NCBI GenBank assembly: GCA_936432065.2
Contig: OW386289.2
Coordinates: forward strand, 35,607,903-35,671,902
Source of the DNA: Rutpela maculata
Lineage: Eukaryota > Arthropoda > Insecta > Coleoptera > Cerambycidae
DNA: 64,000 nucleotides
Direction: 5' to 3'
Each line of letters starts with the position of its first letter. The stretch's first letter is position 1. A program made the position numbers and the translations under genes. Below the pieces are notes generated by a model that was given only the letters and a program-made list of their open reading frames with translations, ran no database searches and was not told the origin of the DNA. This document shows, piece by piece, positions 1 to 12,420 of the stretch.

Positions 1-1388
1 ATCTATAGATAATCTAAAACGTGAAAATGTGAAGAAATAGGTAGGTATCACAGATTCTTTCACGATTACAATACTTCTCTTCGATAAGCGAGTACCTAAG
101 CAAGGGAAGTAAAAAGGTAAGGTAACACACTTAGTACCTACTAATGTTATAAATGGAACACGATGTCTTGATACTTTTCATTGCATTTATATTTTAGGTT
201 CTCACAAGCGCGACGCCACTGGCAAAGGTTTAGGGCTTTCTCCTGTGTCAGTTGTTTCCGGAGCTGTTCAAAGTACAGCCGTGGGCCAAGGGGCGTCAGC
301 CGTCTCAAATTGCGCCGTCCCGCCACTCCCCTCGGCACCGCTGCTGCACATTGACCCATTTGGTGGGCCTGTCCCCCTATTTGGTGCACGTTGTCTGGTT
401 ATTGAACACCGTTGAGCTGCAGTGCACTTCTTCGAATTCCTCATTATTGTTAAACGGTGGAAATATAGTTAGTTATTCGCAGTGCGTGTAAAAACCTTTT
501 GTTTCTCAGTTAATCGATACAGATTTCTGCGATCGAGATCAAACTGTTTTGAAGTTTGAATAGTGAGCTGGCATGCAACAACAGTTGAACATCGTCCCTG
601 AGGCTGCAGGGGCTGGTCGTGCCGCGGGGGTGTGTGCCCGGTTACGCCCACCGCCTTTGCAACGCACCTTCTTGCGAAATTAACTCGCTGACTGTCACTT
701 GTGTCACACTTATAATGATGCGATGTGATAGTGCGTGTTTAGTTTGATGTCGAATTGTGAATCAACAAATATCTGTAGTCGCCTGTTGCTTACAAAATTT
801 GGAAACGTTATACAATAAAATAAAAGCAATGTTTTCAATAAAACCGAGTTCTAGGAAATACACAGGGCGTCCGATGGTTAAGTGTTGACCTTTGAGGGGT
901 AATAAATAACAAAAAATAAAAGTCAGATTTTGTCTACAAATAGGATTTATACCAACACAACAACCTCTTTCCTTAATTGGTTTATGAGGAGCCACATATC
1001 ACCTTGAAGGGAGTAAATGAAACAGTTATTTGATAACAAATTCTAATCATCTTAGTAAAAAAATAATAAATTGGGCAATTTATTATCGTTATGTTTTTGA
1101 CAATTTTTATACTTAAATACCTATCATCTTAAATAAAAAAAATAATGATTTGTACAATTATTTATTGTAGTCGTTACTGTTACATATTTTAACTTTCTAC
1201 TTAAATATTTCAGTTAATTTATAATCGACCCAAGTATGGTACGTCACACGATATTTGGCCCATTAAAGGAAATTGCAAAAAATTATAATGCATCACAAAG
1301 ACGAGCCGATACAATTATTACTAAGGTTTTAATGTGTAGTTCAAAGGAGTATTAAGGTATATACATTTGAAAATTTAATATTTTAATA
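1..1388. other. Flanking sequence without a recognisable gene
   Basis: No convincing coding region is seen on either strand. Positions about 195-660 are clearly richer in G and C than the surrounding AT-rich DNA and contain short open frames on both strands, but none has a recognisable motif, start context or splice signals. The patch could be a fragment of an older repeat or an exon remnant. The remainder, about 700-1388, is AT-rich and featureless to me. Confidence 0.5.
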
Positions 1389-1655
1389 TACAGGGTGGGG
1401 CAATGTGCGTCGGACTTTATCTCGAGTTCTACACGATATAGCTAGAAATTAAAAAAAATACAAGTAAACTACCTAGATAAAAAAAGTCTATAACCGGAAA
1501 TTATTTTTGAATATACAGGGCGAGTCAAGACGAAATTACAGGATCAAGTGCCTTTTTTTTTAACAGATTGCTATATGCATATTAGTAGGTACATTTTTTG
1601 AAGCTTCTTTCTAGCCTCTGTTCATTCCTATATTATTAATGACTACCTCCCAACC

Positions 1656-3383
1656 CAGGGGCGGCTCAAGGTAAATTTTTCACCCGGGCGGGAGCACTTT
1701 TTGGCGCCCCTCCCTAAGATAATCATGGAAGTTTCACTGACGTACTACATACTAAAGTCCAAGGACCCCCGATCACTACTTTTTAAGTCAACACAAAATT
1801 GTCTCAATATTTATGTGGCTGATAGTGCATCCAAAAATAAAGGTACCCTCAATAATAAGGAAAGATACAGCCCGTTTGAACATCAGTTTACAAAGTGTTA
1901 GTCAAACCCCCCCTCTTCTGCTTGAGGGGTAGTTTTAGGGGGTTAGGGCTGTCGGTATTTTATCTCTAACTTTTTTATTTTTTACGTATTTCTAAAAGTT
2001 CTTAAAAAAAATAATTTTCAGTTCATTTGAAATAAAAAAAGATATTTTTATTGCATTTGGATAAACCATTCTCAAGTAATTTATGTTTACACATCAATGT
2101 TCATTTACAACATTTTATTAATAATTAATTACACACAGGTCTACAAAAAAAAGTCTTGTCCTAAGCTTCTCATATAACTTTTCTGATGTGTTTTGACGAG
2201 TTGAAACCAATTTTGGACAAAAAAATTTTCTATCGTGTCAGTTTCCCTGTACCACCCTTTTTATGCCCGAAAACAGGAAAAAAAAATAATTTTGACGCAC
2301 TGAGGCCAATTTTGTAGAATTTTTTTTTCTTTTATGTCAGTTTTTCTCTACCACCCCTTTTATCCCCTAAAAGGGGTCCGAAAACGGTCTTGTTGTAAGG
2401 TTCTGATCTAACTTCTCTGAAGTGTTTTGCGGCACTAGAGGCAATTTTGGATACAAAAATTTTTTCTATCATGTCAGTTATTATCCTCTAAAAAAGTAGC
2501 AAAAAAAAGGTCTTGTCCCAAAGGTTCTATCTTAACTTTTCTGAAGTATTTTGACGTGCTGAAACCAATTTTGCACAAAAACGAATTAGGAGATTAAAGG
2601 TATAGGTATAGGGAAACTAACAGACAGAAAAAAAATTGTGTCCAAAATTGGCTTCAGTGTGTCAAAATATTTAGAAAAGTTGTACGAAACTTTTTTTTAC
2701 CCTTTTTAGAGGATAAAAGGGATGGCACAGGACAACTGAGACGATAGAAAATAATGTTTGTCCAAAATTGACTTAGCGCCTCAAAATTCTTCAGAAGAGT
2801 TAGATGAGAACTTTTTCTTTGTAGACCTGTGTAATTAATTTGTAATATAAAAATTTTTGTCTTCACCATCTGAACGCTATTATAATGAGAGGACCACCGA
2901 CACATAGTTTACTTAGAGGAAGGTTTCTCTTTATTGTTTTCATATTTCATACAAAACAAATTGCCATTTATTTATTTTATTTATTTATAAACAGTAAATT
3001 ACGTAAGATATGAAATACAAACAGTTGATGTTGGTATAACAATTTTATGAGTATTCTGATTTTTTTCTGAATGAAAGTGCATGTTGCCGGCCTTTGTTTA
3101 TGCAAAATCTTTAACGATTGACTCCGTGTCAGTCAATAATAGGGCGGGAAGCTTGAGGTATGAGTAGTGAGTTATCTCATAGTTAAATAATAATGTTTGT
3201 GTTACATTTTGTAATTATGTTATTCGACTGTTCTGAATTATTACCATTTTAACTGACATAGATACTGATATTATTTGATATTATCTTCCAAAGAAAACTA
3301 ACAAAAAGGGTACAAAAAAAGTTAAACAATTTTGGCCTTCAGTTTGGCGCCCCTCTGAGTCGGCGCCCCTTAAGCCGCTCCTG
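1656..3383. mobile_element. Non-autonomous hAT-like element, long copy
   Basis: The inverted ends are CAGGGGCGGCTCAAGG and, at the right, the complement of CAGGAGCGGCTTAAGG. A perfect 8-bp target duplication TCCCAACC lies at 1648-1655 and 3384-3391, as expected for the hAT superfamily. Subterminal GC-rich segments (GGCGCCCC words) are shared with the copies at 8006-8432, 23218-24307 and 24594-25066. The 1.7-kb interior is AT-rich and has no transposase reading frame that I can recognise. It is inserted in the left inverted repeat of the mariner-like element, so it is younger than that element. Confidence 0.85.
2120..2840. repeat. Diverged tandem and inverted repeats inside the hAT-like element
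   Basis: A module containing CCAATTTTGGACA, a Tn-AATTTTCTATC-TGTCAG stretch and CTTGT-C--AGGTTCT recurs three times in direct order from about 2130 to 2590 at a spacing of roughly 165-200 bp. It then recurs in the opposite orientation from about 2600 to 2830. Copies are diverged. The block is non-coding and explains why short open frames here have no protein character. Confidence 0.6.
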
Positions 3384-4084
3384 TCCCAACCACTTGAATG
3401 TAATGATTTTTTTTATTAAAATAATGCCATCTGCAGACGCACATTAAAAAAAACCACCAAAGTCACAATTATGGGTTTTAAGAAAAACTTATGTAAATAC
3501 TCGTTCCGAGACAATTAATGTTCTTACAGGGTAGCAAAAAATTATTTTTAAATTAAAAATTTTGTAAATTGAATTATCTCAATTTTTTCAAATGGAGCAC
3601 CCTGTATATTTTTCGACGTTGTGATGTGGAAATGAAAAACGAACATTTTTTGTAAGTACTTCCTTATGGCTAATTGCAACCATTTTCATTTTATTGAGCA
3701 ATAACTACCTGTACAATTCAAGAATAAACTTAAAAAGTTGAGGTTTCTTCAAATAATTCATTAGAAAAAAATATAATTGCCCATTTTGATTGAGCGACGT
3801 CTTTATGCAATTTTAAAATGAGGCTATTTAGTGGGACCATTTCTTCCAACCCATTGAAGTGGTTAAATAGTATTTCACTGGTCCCTTATTGTAATAGTTT
3901 TTTTGTAATTTTTTTTGCTGTCTTCGTTATTCGACAAGCAATAAATCCTCAGTTTGGTTGGTATAAATTGTCTTGTACAAATGAACATTTATCGCACTTA
4001 TTTATCGTCAGTTATCATTTGTATTAAATTTAAAGTATTTCGAGTTTTACAAAATGAATTTTCATAAATAAGCGGAACTTGTAG

Positions 4085-4896
4085 ACATGACTTGTTTTGG
4101 GCGAGTCGGACAGAAATTGTTTGCTTGCCACTAAAATGTATAAGCAAAGGTGTCCTAAAAGAAGGATTCCTGATGTTAGCAGCTTCCAAAACCTCGATAG
4201 ATTTGTGGAAACTGGAAATATCGAATATAAAAAAAGTGAAAGAATAAAACGTGTTGTGAATGAAGAAAATGAGTTTTCTGTGGTGCTGGTAACGGTTGAA
4301 AATCCCCATATTAGTCAGAGAGAAGTGCATGAGCTCGTTAGCAGAAATTAAAGTAAACGGTCGAATTTTAAAAACAAATAAGTTTCATGCGTATCATATT
4401 CAAATGCATCAAATGTATTTGTTAATAGACACAATTTCCATTATTATGCTTCAGAAAATCCTCACTTTTTTAGGCAAGTTGATAACTATAGCGCAGATGG
4501 TCTATAAACTTTTGAGGAGGAATTATTGGAGAACATGTAATAGGGCCACATTTTATTGACGGTACATTGATTGGAGCTATTTATCTTCATTTTCTGGAAA
4601 ACTATCTGCCACAAAATTATTGGTGAATCTTCCTGATTCGAAATAGGATGTGGTTTCAGCAAGACGGTGCCCCACCACATTATTTAAATGCAGTTAGAGA
4701 CCACTTAAATAATACCTTCAATGGATACGTGAAGGAAATTGTTTATAAAGACACACCAACAACAGTACAAAATATGAAGGAAAGGATAACTACACCGGCA
4801 ATTTTAGGAACAGTAGAAACCTCATTTTAAAAGCGCATAGAGATGTGCGTCGATCTAAATGGGCAACATGTGGAGCACTATTATAATATTTTCTAA
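4085..4896 (+). pseudogene. Broken mariner-like transposase
   Basis: Several frames together resemble an arthropod mariner-type transposase with the N-terminal DUF4817-like helix-turn-helix region. The first piece (4097-4351, 84 aa) contains KMYKQRCPKRRIPDVSSFQ and then ISQREVHEL. A second frame contains GRILKTNKFHAYHIQMHQ (about 4357-4412). A later piece (4648-4830) has WFQQDGAPPHYLNAVRDHL, the second catalytic-aspartate motif of the DD(E/D) domain, then VYKDTPTTVQNMKERI. The stretch that normally follows with the third catalytic residue (SPDLTPLDFFLWG type) is missing between NGYV and KEIVYK. A C-terminal LNGQHVEHYYNIF lies near 4855-4893. Stops and frameshifts at several places make it non-functional. 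It lies inside the TA-flanked inverted repeats, so it is that element's own transposase. Confidence 0.8.
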
Positions 4897-4903
4897 TGAA
4901 TTA

Positions 4904-6825
4904 CACAGCCACACAAAAAAAATAAAGTGTCCTGATCCCATAGACTGACTAGGTAGAATTTATGTTTTTCGGGTCGCTGAATCCGAATCCGGGGTCCACT
5001 TGATCCCATGTCATCAGGTTTAAGGTCATTTGAAGGTCAAATTGAGATATGACCATGAAAAATTCCGTATAAAAATTATATTTATGTTTTTGAGGTTGCT
5101 GAATCCGAATCCGGGGTTTATTTGATCCCATATCATCAGGTTTAAGGTCATTTGAAGGTCAAATTGAGATATGACCGTGAAAAATTCCGTAAAAATTTAT
5201 GTTTATGTTTTCGTGGTTACTGAATCCGAATCCGGGGTTTATTTGATACCCTCATGTCGGAATCAAGGTCAAATGAAGGTCAAACACATGAAATTCAATA
5301 ATACAATCTTTCTTGACCCCGGATTCTGAAAAAGCAGAAAATTTTACGTCCAAATACATCCTAAATGGTTTATGGAACCGATTTCTTAGGTCATTTGTTG
5401 GTTATCAAGCGGTCAAATGCTTATTTTCAATTTCTTAGCTGCTATATCGATTGTAAATCGAAAACTTGCGTCTATGACTAGTGACCTTAAGTTTTTGTGG
5501 TCGCTTATCACGATCCCGGTATCCATTCGATACCATGATGTATAAACTGAGGTCAAACGCTATAATTCGAATGATATAATTTTTTGGACCCTGAAAGATC
5601 ATCTGCAGGTCAAACACAGATTTCTTTTGAATCTTTCAGCTGAATTGTGAAACCGTCAGCATTAGCGTTACCCGATGTACACCACGAGGAGGTTGCGTGA
5701 ACGGATTTTGTACATCATAACGGGCTTACTCCGTTGCCCGCCGTCACCGCGAGGAGGTGCCCTGGATGCAGACACAAGTGCTATGCTGATTTGGGTGTAA
5801 AGGTTGTTCCATGCAAAGAAATTTCATGATAAGTTGCAGAGCGAGAAAATGAGTTTCATAATTACAGTCGCATGGTTTAGAGTTGTGAAGCTCAACAACT
5901 TTAATTATAAAGAACAGAATTTTTGCTATTAGAGACTAAGTAATAAAATTATGGGGTTACTCGGTTATGGGATTATTGAGCAATGTGGTCATTCGAGTAA
6001 ACGGATTCATCAGCTTTCATCGTCTGTAATCCCCATTTTATAGCTACGGGATCAGGTTTTTAGAGCTATTAGGTTATTGAATTTTGAGGCTATTGAATTC
6101 AGCAGATTTGGATTTAGGTCTTTGGACTTAAAAATGTAGTTTAAAACATCTCAAAATAGTTTAATACCTCCATATGAAACCCAAAGTTCGGTTCGACTCA
6201 GATCAAGACGTATTTGGACGTAAGATTTTTTGTTCTTTGAGAATACGGGGTTAAAAAATTTATATCATTCGAATTATGGCGTTTGACCTTCGATTGACCT
6301 TGGTTTATACGTCATAGTATCAAATGGATACCGGGATTGTGATAAGCGACCACAAAAACTTGAAGGTCACTAGTCATAAACGCAAGTTTTCGATTTACAA
6401 TCGATATATCAGCTAAGAAATGGAAAATAAGCATTTGACCGCTTGATAACCAACAAATGACCTAAGAAATCGGTTCCATGAACCGTTCAGGATGTATTTG
6501 GACGTAAAATTTTCTGCTTTTTCAGAATCCGGGGTCAAAAAAGATTGTATTATTGAATTTCATGTGTTTGACCTTCATTTGACCTTGACTCTGACATGAT
6601 GGTATCAAATAAACCCCGGATTCGGATTCAGCAACCTCAAAAACATAAACATAAATTTTTACAGAATTTTTCAGGGTCATATCTCAATTTGACCTTCAAA
6701 TGACCTTAAACCTGATGACATGGGATCAAATGGACCCCGGATTCGGATTCAGCAACCCGAAAAACATAAAGTCTACCTAGTCAGTCTCTGGGGTCAAGAC
6801 ACTTTATTTTTTTTGTGTGGCTGTG
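4904..6825. mobile_element. Palindromic (foldback) element with CACAGCC ends and TTA target duplication
   Basis: Both ends show CACAGCCACACAAAAAAAAT in inverted order, followed by AAAGTGTC and words such as GCTGAATCCGAATCC. The arms (about 4904-5640 and 6230-6825) are inverted copies of each other; the middle, about 5640-6230, is unpaired. TTA flanks both sides (4901-4903 and 6826-6828). The empty site can be read from the opposite arm of the mariner-like element, where AATGAATTATTTGAAG is continuous (about 3748-3763, other strand), which supports a 3-bp TTA duplication. Three-base TWA duplications are typical of PIF/Harbinger elements, but no transposase is present, so the superfamily is only a suggestion. 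Confidence 0.7.
5022..5282 (+). promoter_or_regulatory. Cluster of AAGGTCA nuclear-receptor-like half-sites
   Basis: AAGGTCA occurs at 5022, 5033, 5144, 5155, 5265 and 5276. The copy at 5263-5271 reads TCAAGGTCA, the consensus of FTZ-F1/NR5A monomer sites. Inverted counterparts lie in the right arm of the palindrome (about 6285-6710). Whether any nuclear receptor binds is untested; the words could equally be sites for a transposase. Confidence 0.3.
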
Positions 6826-7464
6826 TTATTTGAAGAAACCTTTATTTTTAAGTGTATTCTCGAATTTAGTACTTATTGCTCAATAAAACGAAAATGGTTG
6901 CAATTAACCATAGGGAAGTATTTACAAAAAATGTTCGTTTTTCATTTATTCATCACATCGTCGAAAAATATACATATATCATTTGAAAAAATTGAGAAAA
7001 TTCTATTTAAAAAATTCTTAACTGACAAATAATTTCTGACTACCCTGTACATTTTTAGAAAGTAAAAATGATTCAAAAACATTAATTAGATGTCTCGTAA
7101 CTGGTCTTCACATAAGCTTTTCTTAAATTGTGACTTTGGTGATTTTTCAATATGCCAGCTGTTGATGGCATTATTTCAACAAAAAAATTTATTGCATCCA
7201 ACTGGTTGAGAGACAGTCAATAATAATATACGAATGAATGGAGCCTAGAAAGAGGCTTCAAAAAATGTACTGATATGCATAGCATTCCATTTCAAAAAGA
7301 GGCACTTGATTCTGTAATTTCGTCTTGGCTCGCCCTGTATATTCGAAAATAATTTCCGGTCATAGACTTTTTCATCTAGTCTACTTGTGTTTTTTTTTTA
7401 ATTTCTAGCTATCGTAGAACTCGAGATATCGAAGTCCGACGCACTATTACCCCATCCTGTATAC

Positions 7465-8512
7465 CGTGGGTCACACTTAGTGTAACATCCTTAAAACTTT
7501 TTTAATTTGTATCCGATTTGAACCAATTCCTGAAAGATAGAACGTATTAGGGTCTACTTATGATCAAAAAGACAATCGCATCCTTCACATGCAAAGCCAC
7601 CTGCAATACCAAAATATGTGGGAAAAAGAAACATATTAAGCATTTTTTCTCGAAAAATTTTACTAATAAAAGTTGTTTAGAATTGGTCGAAAAGACAAAG
7701 TTAGATCAAAAAGTTCGAAGATATAATTTTAATGGGTTTTTAGTTGCCAATTAATTTCTTAGTTATTTTTTAAATTGAACATTGATAATTCACAGCACGT
7801 TGTCTAAAACGCATTAAAATCGCCTTTTTGGATTGAAACATTTTAGGCAAATCTGAACAACTTTTATTAGTACAATTTTCTGATAAAAAAACGCCTAATA
7901 TGATTTTTTCATTGTGTACATTTATTTTGGTATCGTCGCAGCGCAGGCGGCTTTGCACTTATTCAAGAGGACAAATGGTTTTTTGGACATAAGTGGACCC
8001 TAATGCAGGGGCGGTTTAAGGGCCGGGCAACCCGGGCGGCTGCCCGGGGCACCGGTTCGGAGGGGCGCCAAATTGAGGGTAAAGGAGGGGCGGCAAACAA
8101 TTTTTTTGGATTTCTAATAGTACCCACTCCATGAGGTGATAAATTTTTTTTAGATTTCTAATAGCATCCCCTTCATGAGGCGAGAATATTTTTTTCAGAT
8201 TCCTAATAGCACCCCTCCATGAGGCGAAAAAAAATTTTTTTCCCCCCCCATGAGGCGATAAAATTTCTTTTCAGATTTCGATAAAAGATTTTTTTCGGAT
8301 TTCTATTTGCATCCCCCGCATGAGGCGATAAAAAGTTTGTACTTTAGTATGAAGTACGTCCGTGACGACCTCAGGAAAGGGCGCCAAAAAGTGCTCCCGC
8401 CCGGGTGGAAAATTTACCTTGAGCCGCCCCTGCCCTAATGTGTTCTATCTTTGAGAAAAATCTGGTCAAATCAGATAAAAACTAAAAAAAAGTAATAAGG
8501 GCGTCACACTAG
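7465..8512. repeat. Foldback element, copy 1 (interrupted by a hAT-like insertion)
   Basis: The left half from about 7465 (GGGTCACACTTAGTG, then ACCAATTCCTGAAAGATAGAAC) is matched in inverted order by the right half ending near 8512 (GGGCGTCACACTAGC). The centre is near 7770, where TTAATTTCTTAGTTATTTTT is found. The right half is interrupted by the hAT-like element 8006-8432. The same family occurs at about 22150-22860. No coding capacity is seen. Confidence 0.6.
8006..8432. mobile_element. Non-autonomous hAT-like element, short copy
   Basis: The ends are CAGGGGCGGTTTAAGG and the complement of CAGGGGCGGCTCAAGG, flanked by a perfect 8-bp duplication CCCTAATG (7998-8005 and 8433-8440). The 427-bp interior contains four degenerate copies of a CCCCTCATGAGGCGA-AAAATTTTTTTCAGATTTC module. 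It belongs to the same family as 1656-3383 and 23218-24307. It interrupts the foldback element 7465-8512 and is therefore younger than it. Confidence 0.88.
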
Positions 8513-8549
8513 CTCTTAAATGCGCACACTGTACTGTACAGTGTATGTA

Positions 8550-9490
8550 CAGGGTTATTCAGTATATTTAGGCCACCCTTTATTATCGTTATTATTGGAG
8601 ATAGGAAAAAAAGTTTCAGATGAACTATTTATCCTCCTATTCACTAAGAAAAATGTTTAAAACGTGTAATCAGAAAGAGAAAAAAATGCTTTATTTTACA
8701 CGATAGAACAGCTAAGAATTTTTAGACGTTCCATAGTATGCATTTATCCGTGCGCTAGCCGCGCAGAGTGACAAGGTTATTTCACTATTTTTTCCAGGAA
8801 TACCGTGGCTTTAGCGAAAAATTTTATTAGGGATATTTTTTGTTCAGAAACACGTGGTCTATCCACCTGTATTTTTTATTTTTCCCTGCCCTGACTTAAT
8901 TTAAAAATTTTGAAAAAATTGGTAAAAAAAAATTTTTTTTCACTTTTTTTTAACCGTTTTCGAGTTATTGAACATTGAAAATCGTATTCAAGCTATAGTT
9001 ATTATACGAAAGGAAATTACAATTAGGAAGTTTCCATTTTTCTCATTTTCTCGTAATAAATAGTCGTAAAAATCTAAAAAAATATCTGTAATTTTTTTTT
9101 TAAATTAACTATAAATAGCCCAGTCGACATATAGGTAGGTATTTACCCACAAAAAATTTCAAACTGTGTAAAATTTTTTGTAATGAGTTCGTGAAAGTGT
9201 GTAGAATAATATCCCGAAAAGTTTACATTTCGCTCGGGTGCAGAACATAAAAAAAAAGTTAAAAAAAATTTTTTTTCATCCATTTTTTCAAAATTTTGAA
9301 ATTAAATCAAGCTAGAAAAAAATAAAAAATACATATGGATAGATCACGTATTTATGAACAAAAAATATCCTGACAAAATGTATCCTTAAAGCCACGGTTT
9401 TCCCGGAAAAAAATAATAAGTGTAACGTTATAACTCAGAGCGAGATCCATGCGTGCACGCGCTTGAATACGCATGACTGTGACACCGACG
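8550..9490. mobile_element. Mariner-type foldback element, left end
   Basis: It begins CAGGGTTATTCAGTATATTT after a TA (8548-8549). Internal arms at about 8745-8960 and 9260-9440 are inverted copies around a centre near 9100. A matching inverted end (complement of CAGGGTTATTCGCATTATATTT) with TA at 19562-19563 closes at 19561. The 8.6-19.6 kb interval could be one much-invaded element or two separate copies; I cannot decide. A direct second copy of the arm lies at 14512-14935. Confidence 0.55.
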
Positions 9491-10224
9491 CACTGAATTA
9501 CATGTCACTAAATCAGAATTTGTTCAATCTATATGAGTGTTGGTTCATTTAAAAGATGGAAATTGTAGCTTTCTGATGCTTTTTTGTTTTAAACAATACA
9601 AGCAAAGGATGGATGCGAAAAATATACTTATATATATTAACACGCCCGAACTCAATCGTCGCAATAAACAATATAGAAAAAAAATAAAAGCCCTTCAAAA
9701 AAATTCTTTCTTCATTGAGAACTATTGAAAAGTATGTACACTTCATGATTATTATGGTTTATTACGTTGTAGTAACGAGGATTAAAAAAAAAGTACATCT
9801 CAAATTATTTTAATTTCCTTGCTTGATGATTTTTTTTTGATAAATATATGTATTGGAGGCTGTAACTTGTCGAGAAATTGACCCATTGGAAAAAATAAAA
9901 TATCACTATTTCGGAAAAAATGTATATTTTTCGAATGTTCAAACACAAAATCGTTTACTTGTATGAATTTTTTCAAAAATATCAATCAGATCATGATAAG
10001 AAATTGCGATTTTCACGATCTTATCCTTATAACTATGAAAATATCTTTGATTGTTTTGATACAAATTCTGGAACTTTTCCAATACATTAACAAATGTATA
10101 AGGAATCCATTGGATATAGCTGAAATGTGGATAGGTGTACCTGTAATAAATACAATACAGAAAAGGCACGTAAAAATTCATGCGAGCGATTCAGCGGGTA
10201 TGTGTGGTGTCTGTGTATGCATTG
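9490..10224. other. AT-rich sequence with no recognisable gene
   Basis: Several short frames exist on both strands, the longest spanning 9963-10352 on the plus strand. They overlap in antisense, have no recognisable motif, and one runs through the end of the repeat element at 10225. I see no functional feature. Confidence 0.45.
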
Positions 10225-11059
10225 CCCAGATAGCATTTATTATTCCACGAATGTACATTTTGCATTCCCAATGTTCTAATTGCATTCTGTACTTGCCATG
10301 TATGTTCCCTCAACATTCCCATATAAATAATATTTTCACATATACAATATGATTATACATACGATATAAATGGAATATACAGAAAAGTTTATGTTCACAG
10401 TCGCATATACTGTGTACACGTATCAGGGAACGTTCTTCGTATATGTGTTCATGTACATCGTATGGACATTCGTCAATGATTTTATCTGTATAATACAGGT
10501 ATATTTTTTGTAGAAATATTTGCATCGCCCGAGCGCCGCGTCGATAGTAATATCATCAAAAGTTCAGCACTTTTAACTCGAACGCTGGTTCGATTTTTGA
10601 ACTAATAAAAATAAACCTGCATCACAACTGATGAGACAGCAATGCTAGTTTTATAGTACCTATCTACCTACCTACAAAAATAATGTTTCTCTATCTATAT
10701 AGATCTGGTTTAAGTACATTTATAATCATCCCCTGTGTGGTGTATGACGTTTTATAAATTTTAAATCGTTCGTCAATATTGTATATATGAAATATGTTTT
10801 AAATTTTGAATCCAGACTTTAGATTTATGATCGAATATTAAATAATAATGAATATGAAATATTAAATAATAGCGAATGAAATATTAAATAATAATGAATA
10901 ATAATCCGTTTTTAATTTATGTACTGTGTTCAATTAATTAGTAACTATCTCGGTAACTATCGGCATTTCTTAAGCAGGTAGTTCAGACTTAGAATGGTTA
11001 TTTAATTACATTTTATCTTTTATATTTAGATTTCCGTTTTCCATGTCATTACAATCACC

Positions 11060-12420
11060 TTGTAGAATTTTTTAAATGCGCGCCACGGTCCTTAGATTAG
11101 TGCGCATGCTTATCGTACTCTAGCAGACACGTCATGCTTTTGCTGTCAAATGTTGATTTCATGTAATCTATGGATTTCATTTTGTGTTTTGTTTTTTATT
11201 TTCCCGTGATTTATTAATTAGTCCAAGTATACATTAATTGCATTGCAGTAAGTATTTTACAATTATTGTATACAATATAACTACCACATAGTTTTGCTGT
11301 CATTTGCAGATATTTTATATTTAGACACTAAAGTTTAATGTTTAATGTGTATCCCTTTGTACATATTATACTAAGCATACCACCTATATTAGTTATAATA
11401 ATTACGGCGTTTGTAGGTATCGATTTTTTGGAAAAAAAAACTGAGGTGGTCTTTGTAATGGTCTCGTTCCACGAAAAGGAAGCTTGGTGGTCACCATTCA
11501 AACGGAAACAATTTGACTGATCATTGAAAAACAGGAGAAAACCCCCCCAGAAACGTGGACACTTTACGGGGTGTTTAAATCTTATTTTCAAGAAGGTAGG
11601 TTCGATCTATTTCAATATTAAGAAGCTTTTGTTTATTTAAATCACAATCATTGAATTTGATTACAACGTACGAGTTGTGATAGGTATTTATTTGTAGTAA
11701 TTTGCTTTATACCTATTTCAGAGGATTATAGAAGAGCTGCAATTGATTGAAAAGGGCAGAGGGCAGAGATCATATCTGATGTAAGAGTGAACAAAAACAA
11801 ATCAAAGGACTGTGTACAAAAAACACGTTATTCCTCCTGTCAGATGAACATAATGATATCGAAGAACATATTGGAAGCCGTCGACTTCCCAAGAAATTTT
11901 GTCCATACTAGAAGTTGAAAGAAGATATGTTCTTTTAATAACTCTGGTAGGCATTTAAAATCAAGTACTTACCTAAAATTTCGAATGTTCACTTGAACGA
12001 ATTTCATAGGTATGAAAAAGAAAAATTAATAAAAGCCACACTTCGATTTAGGTGTAAAAACTTAAGTATTGTGGATATTTATTGTCAGAAAATGTGGCAA
12101 TGAAGTGTTTATGCCTAAATCGATGTGTGGTTTTTATTAACTTTTCTTTTTCATCTAAAATTCATTCTAGTGAACGTTCGAAACTTCAGGTACATTTAAA
12201 ATCACAAGCATTAAATATTTCCGAATTCCAAACAAATATCTATGTTTTGTAGGTAAAGGACACCGCATAAAACAAATGAAAAAAAGGGCACAGTCAAATG
12301 GGCTGAAAATGCAGAATGTCTGAAAATGGCCAGTTTGAAAGGTCAAAGATCAGAAAGATCGGTACCCACTAATGTCATAGTTGAGAGTATTATGTGACGA
12401 GTTGTTTAATGTTGTTATTC
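11060..12420 (+). other. Possible upstream part of a spliced gene
   Basis: Signals on the plus strand are suggestive but weak. There is a TGTCAAATGTTGA-type leader near 11145. A pyrimidine tract with acceptor TTTCAG at about 11720 is followed by an open stretch of about 20 codons (RIIEELQLIEKGRGQRSYLM) ending in TAA. A second acceptor TTTTGTAG lies near 12253. A 60-codon frame 11338-11520 starts with a hydrophobic segment and ends in basic residues. None of these can be joined confidently to the exon at 13014, and I do not recognise a family. Confidence 0.2.

Larger units (their letters stand above)
1391..7459 (+). mobile_element. Tc1/mariner-like transposon with long terminal inverted repeats, carrying nested insertions
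   Basis: The ends are inverted copies: the left end opens CAGGGTGGGGCAATGTGCG and the right end closes with its near-complement ...CCCCATCCTG, each flanked by a TA dinucleotide (1389-1390 and 7460-7461), the Tc1/mariner target. The inverted repeats extend several hundred bases inward: left 1391-1655 continuing at 3392-3770, right about 6829-7459. The left arm is interrupted by a hAT-like element (1656-3383). A broken transposase lies at 4085-4896, and a palindromic element (4904-6825) is inserted just after it. Without the insertions the element would be about 2.4 kb. The arms have drifted apart with many mismatches and small indels, so it is old and inactive. Confidence 0.8.

Noticed and set aside
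9963..10352. 129-codon plus-strand frame
   Set aside because: It runs across the border of the element at 10225, overlaps an antisense frame and has no recognisable motif.
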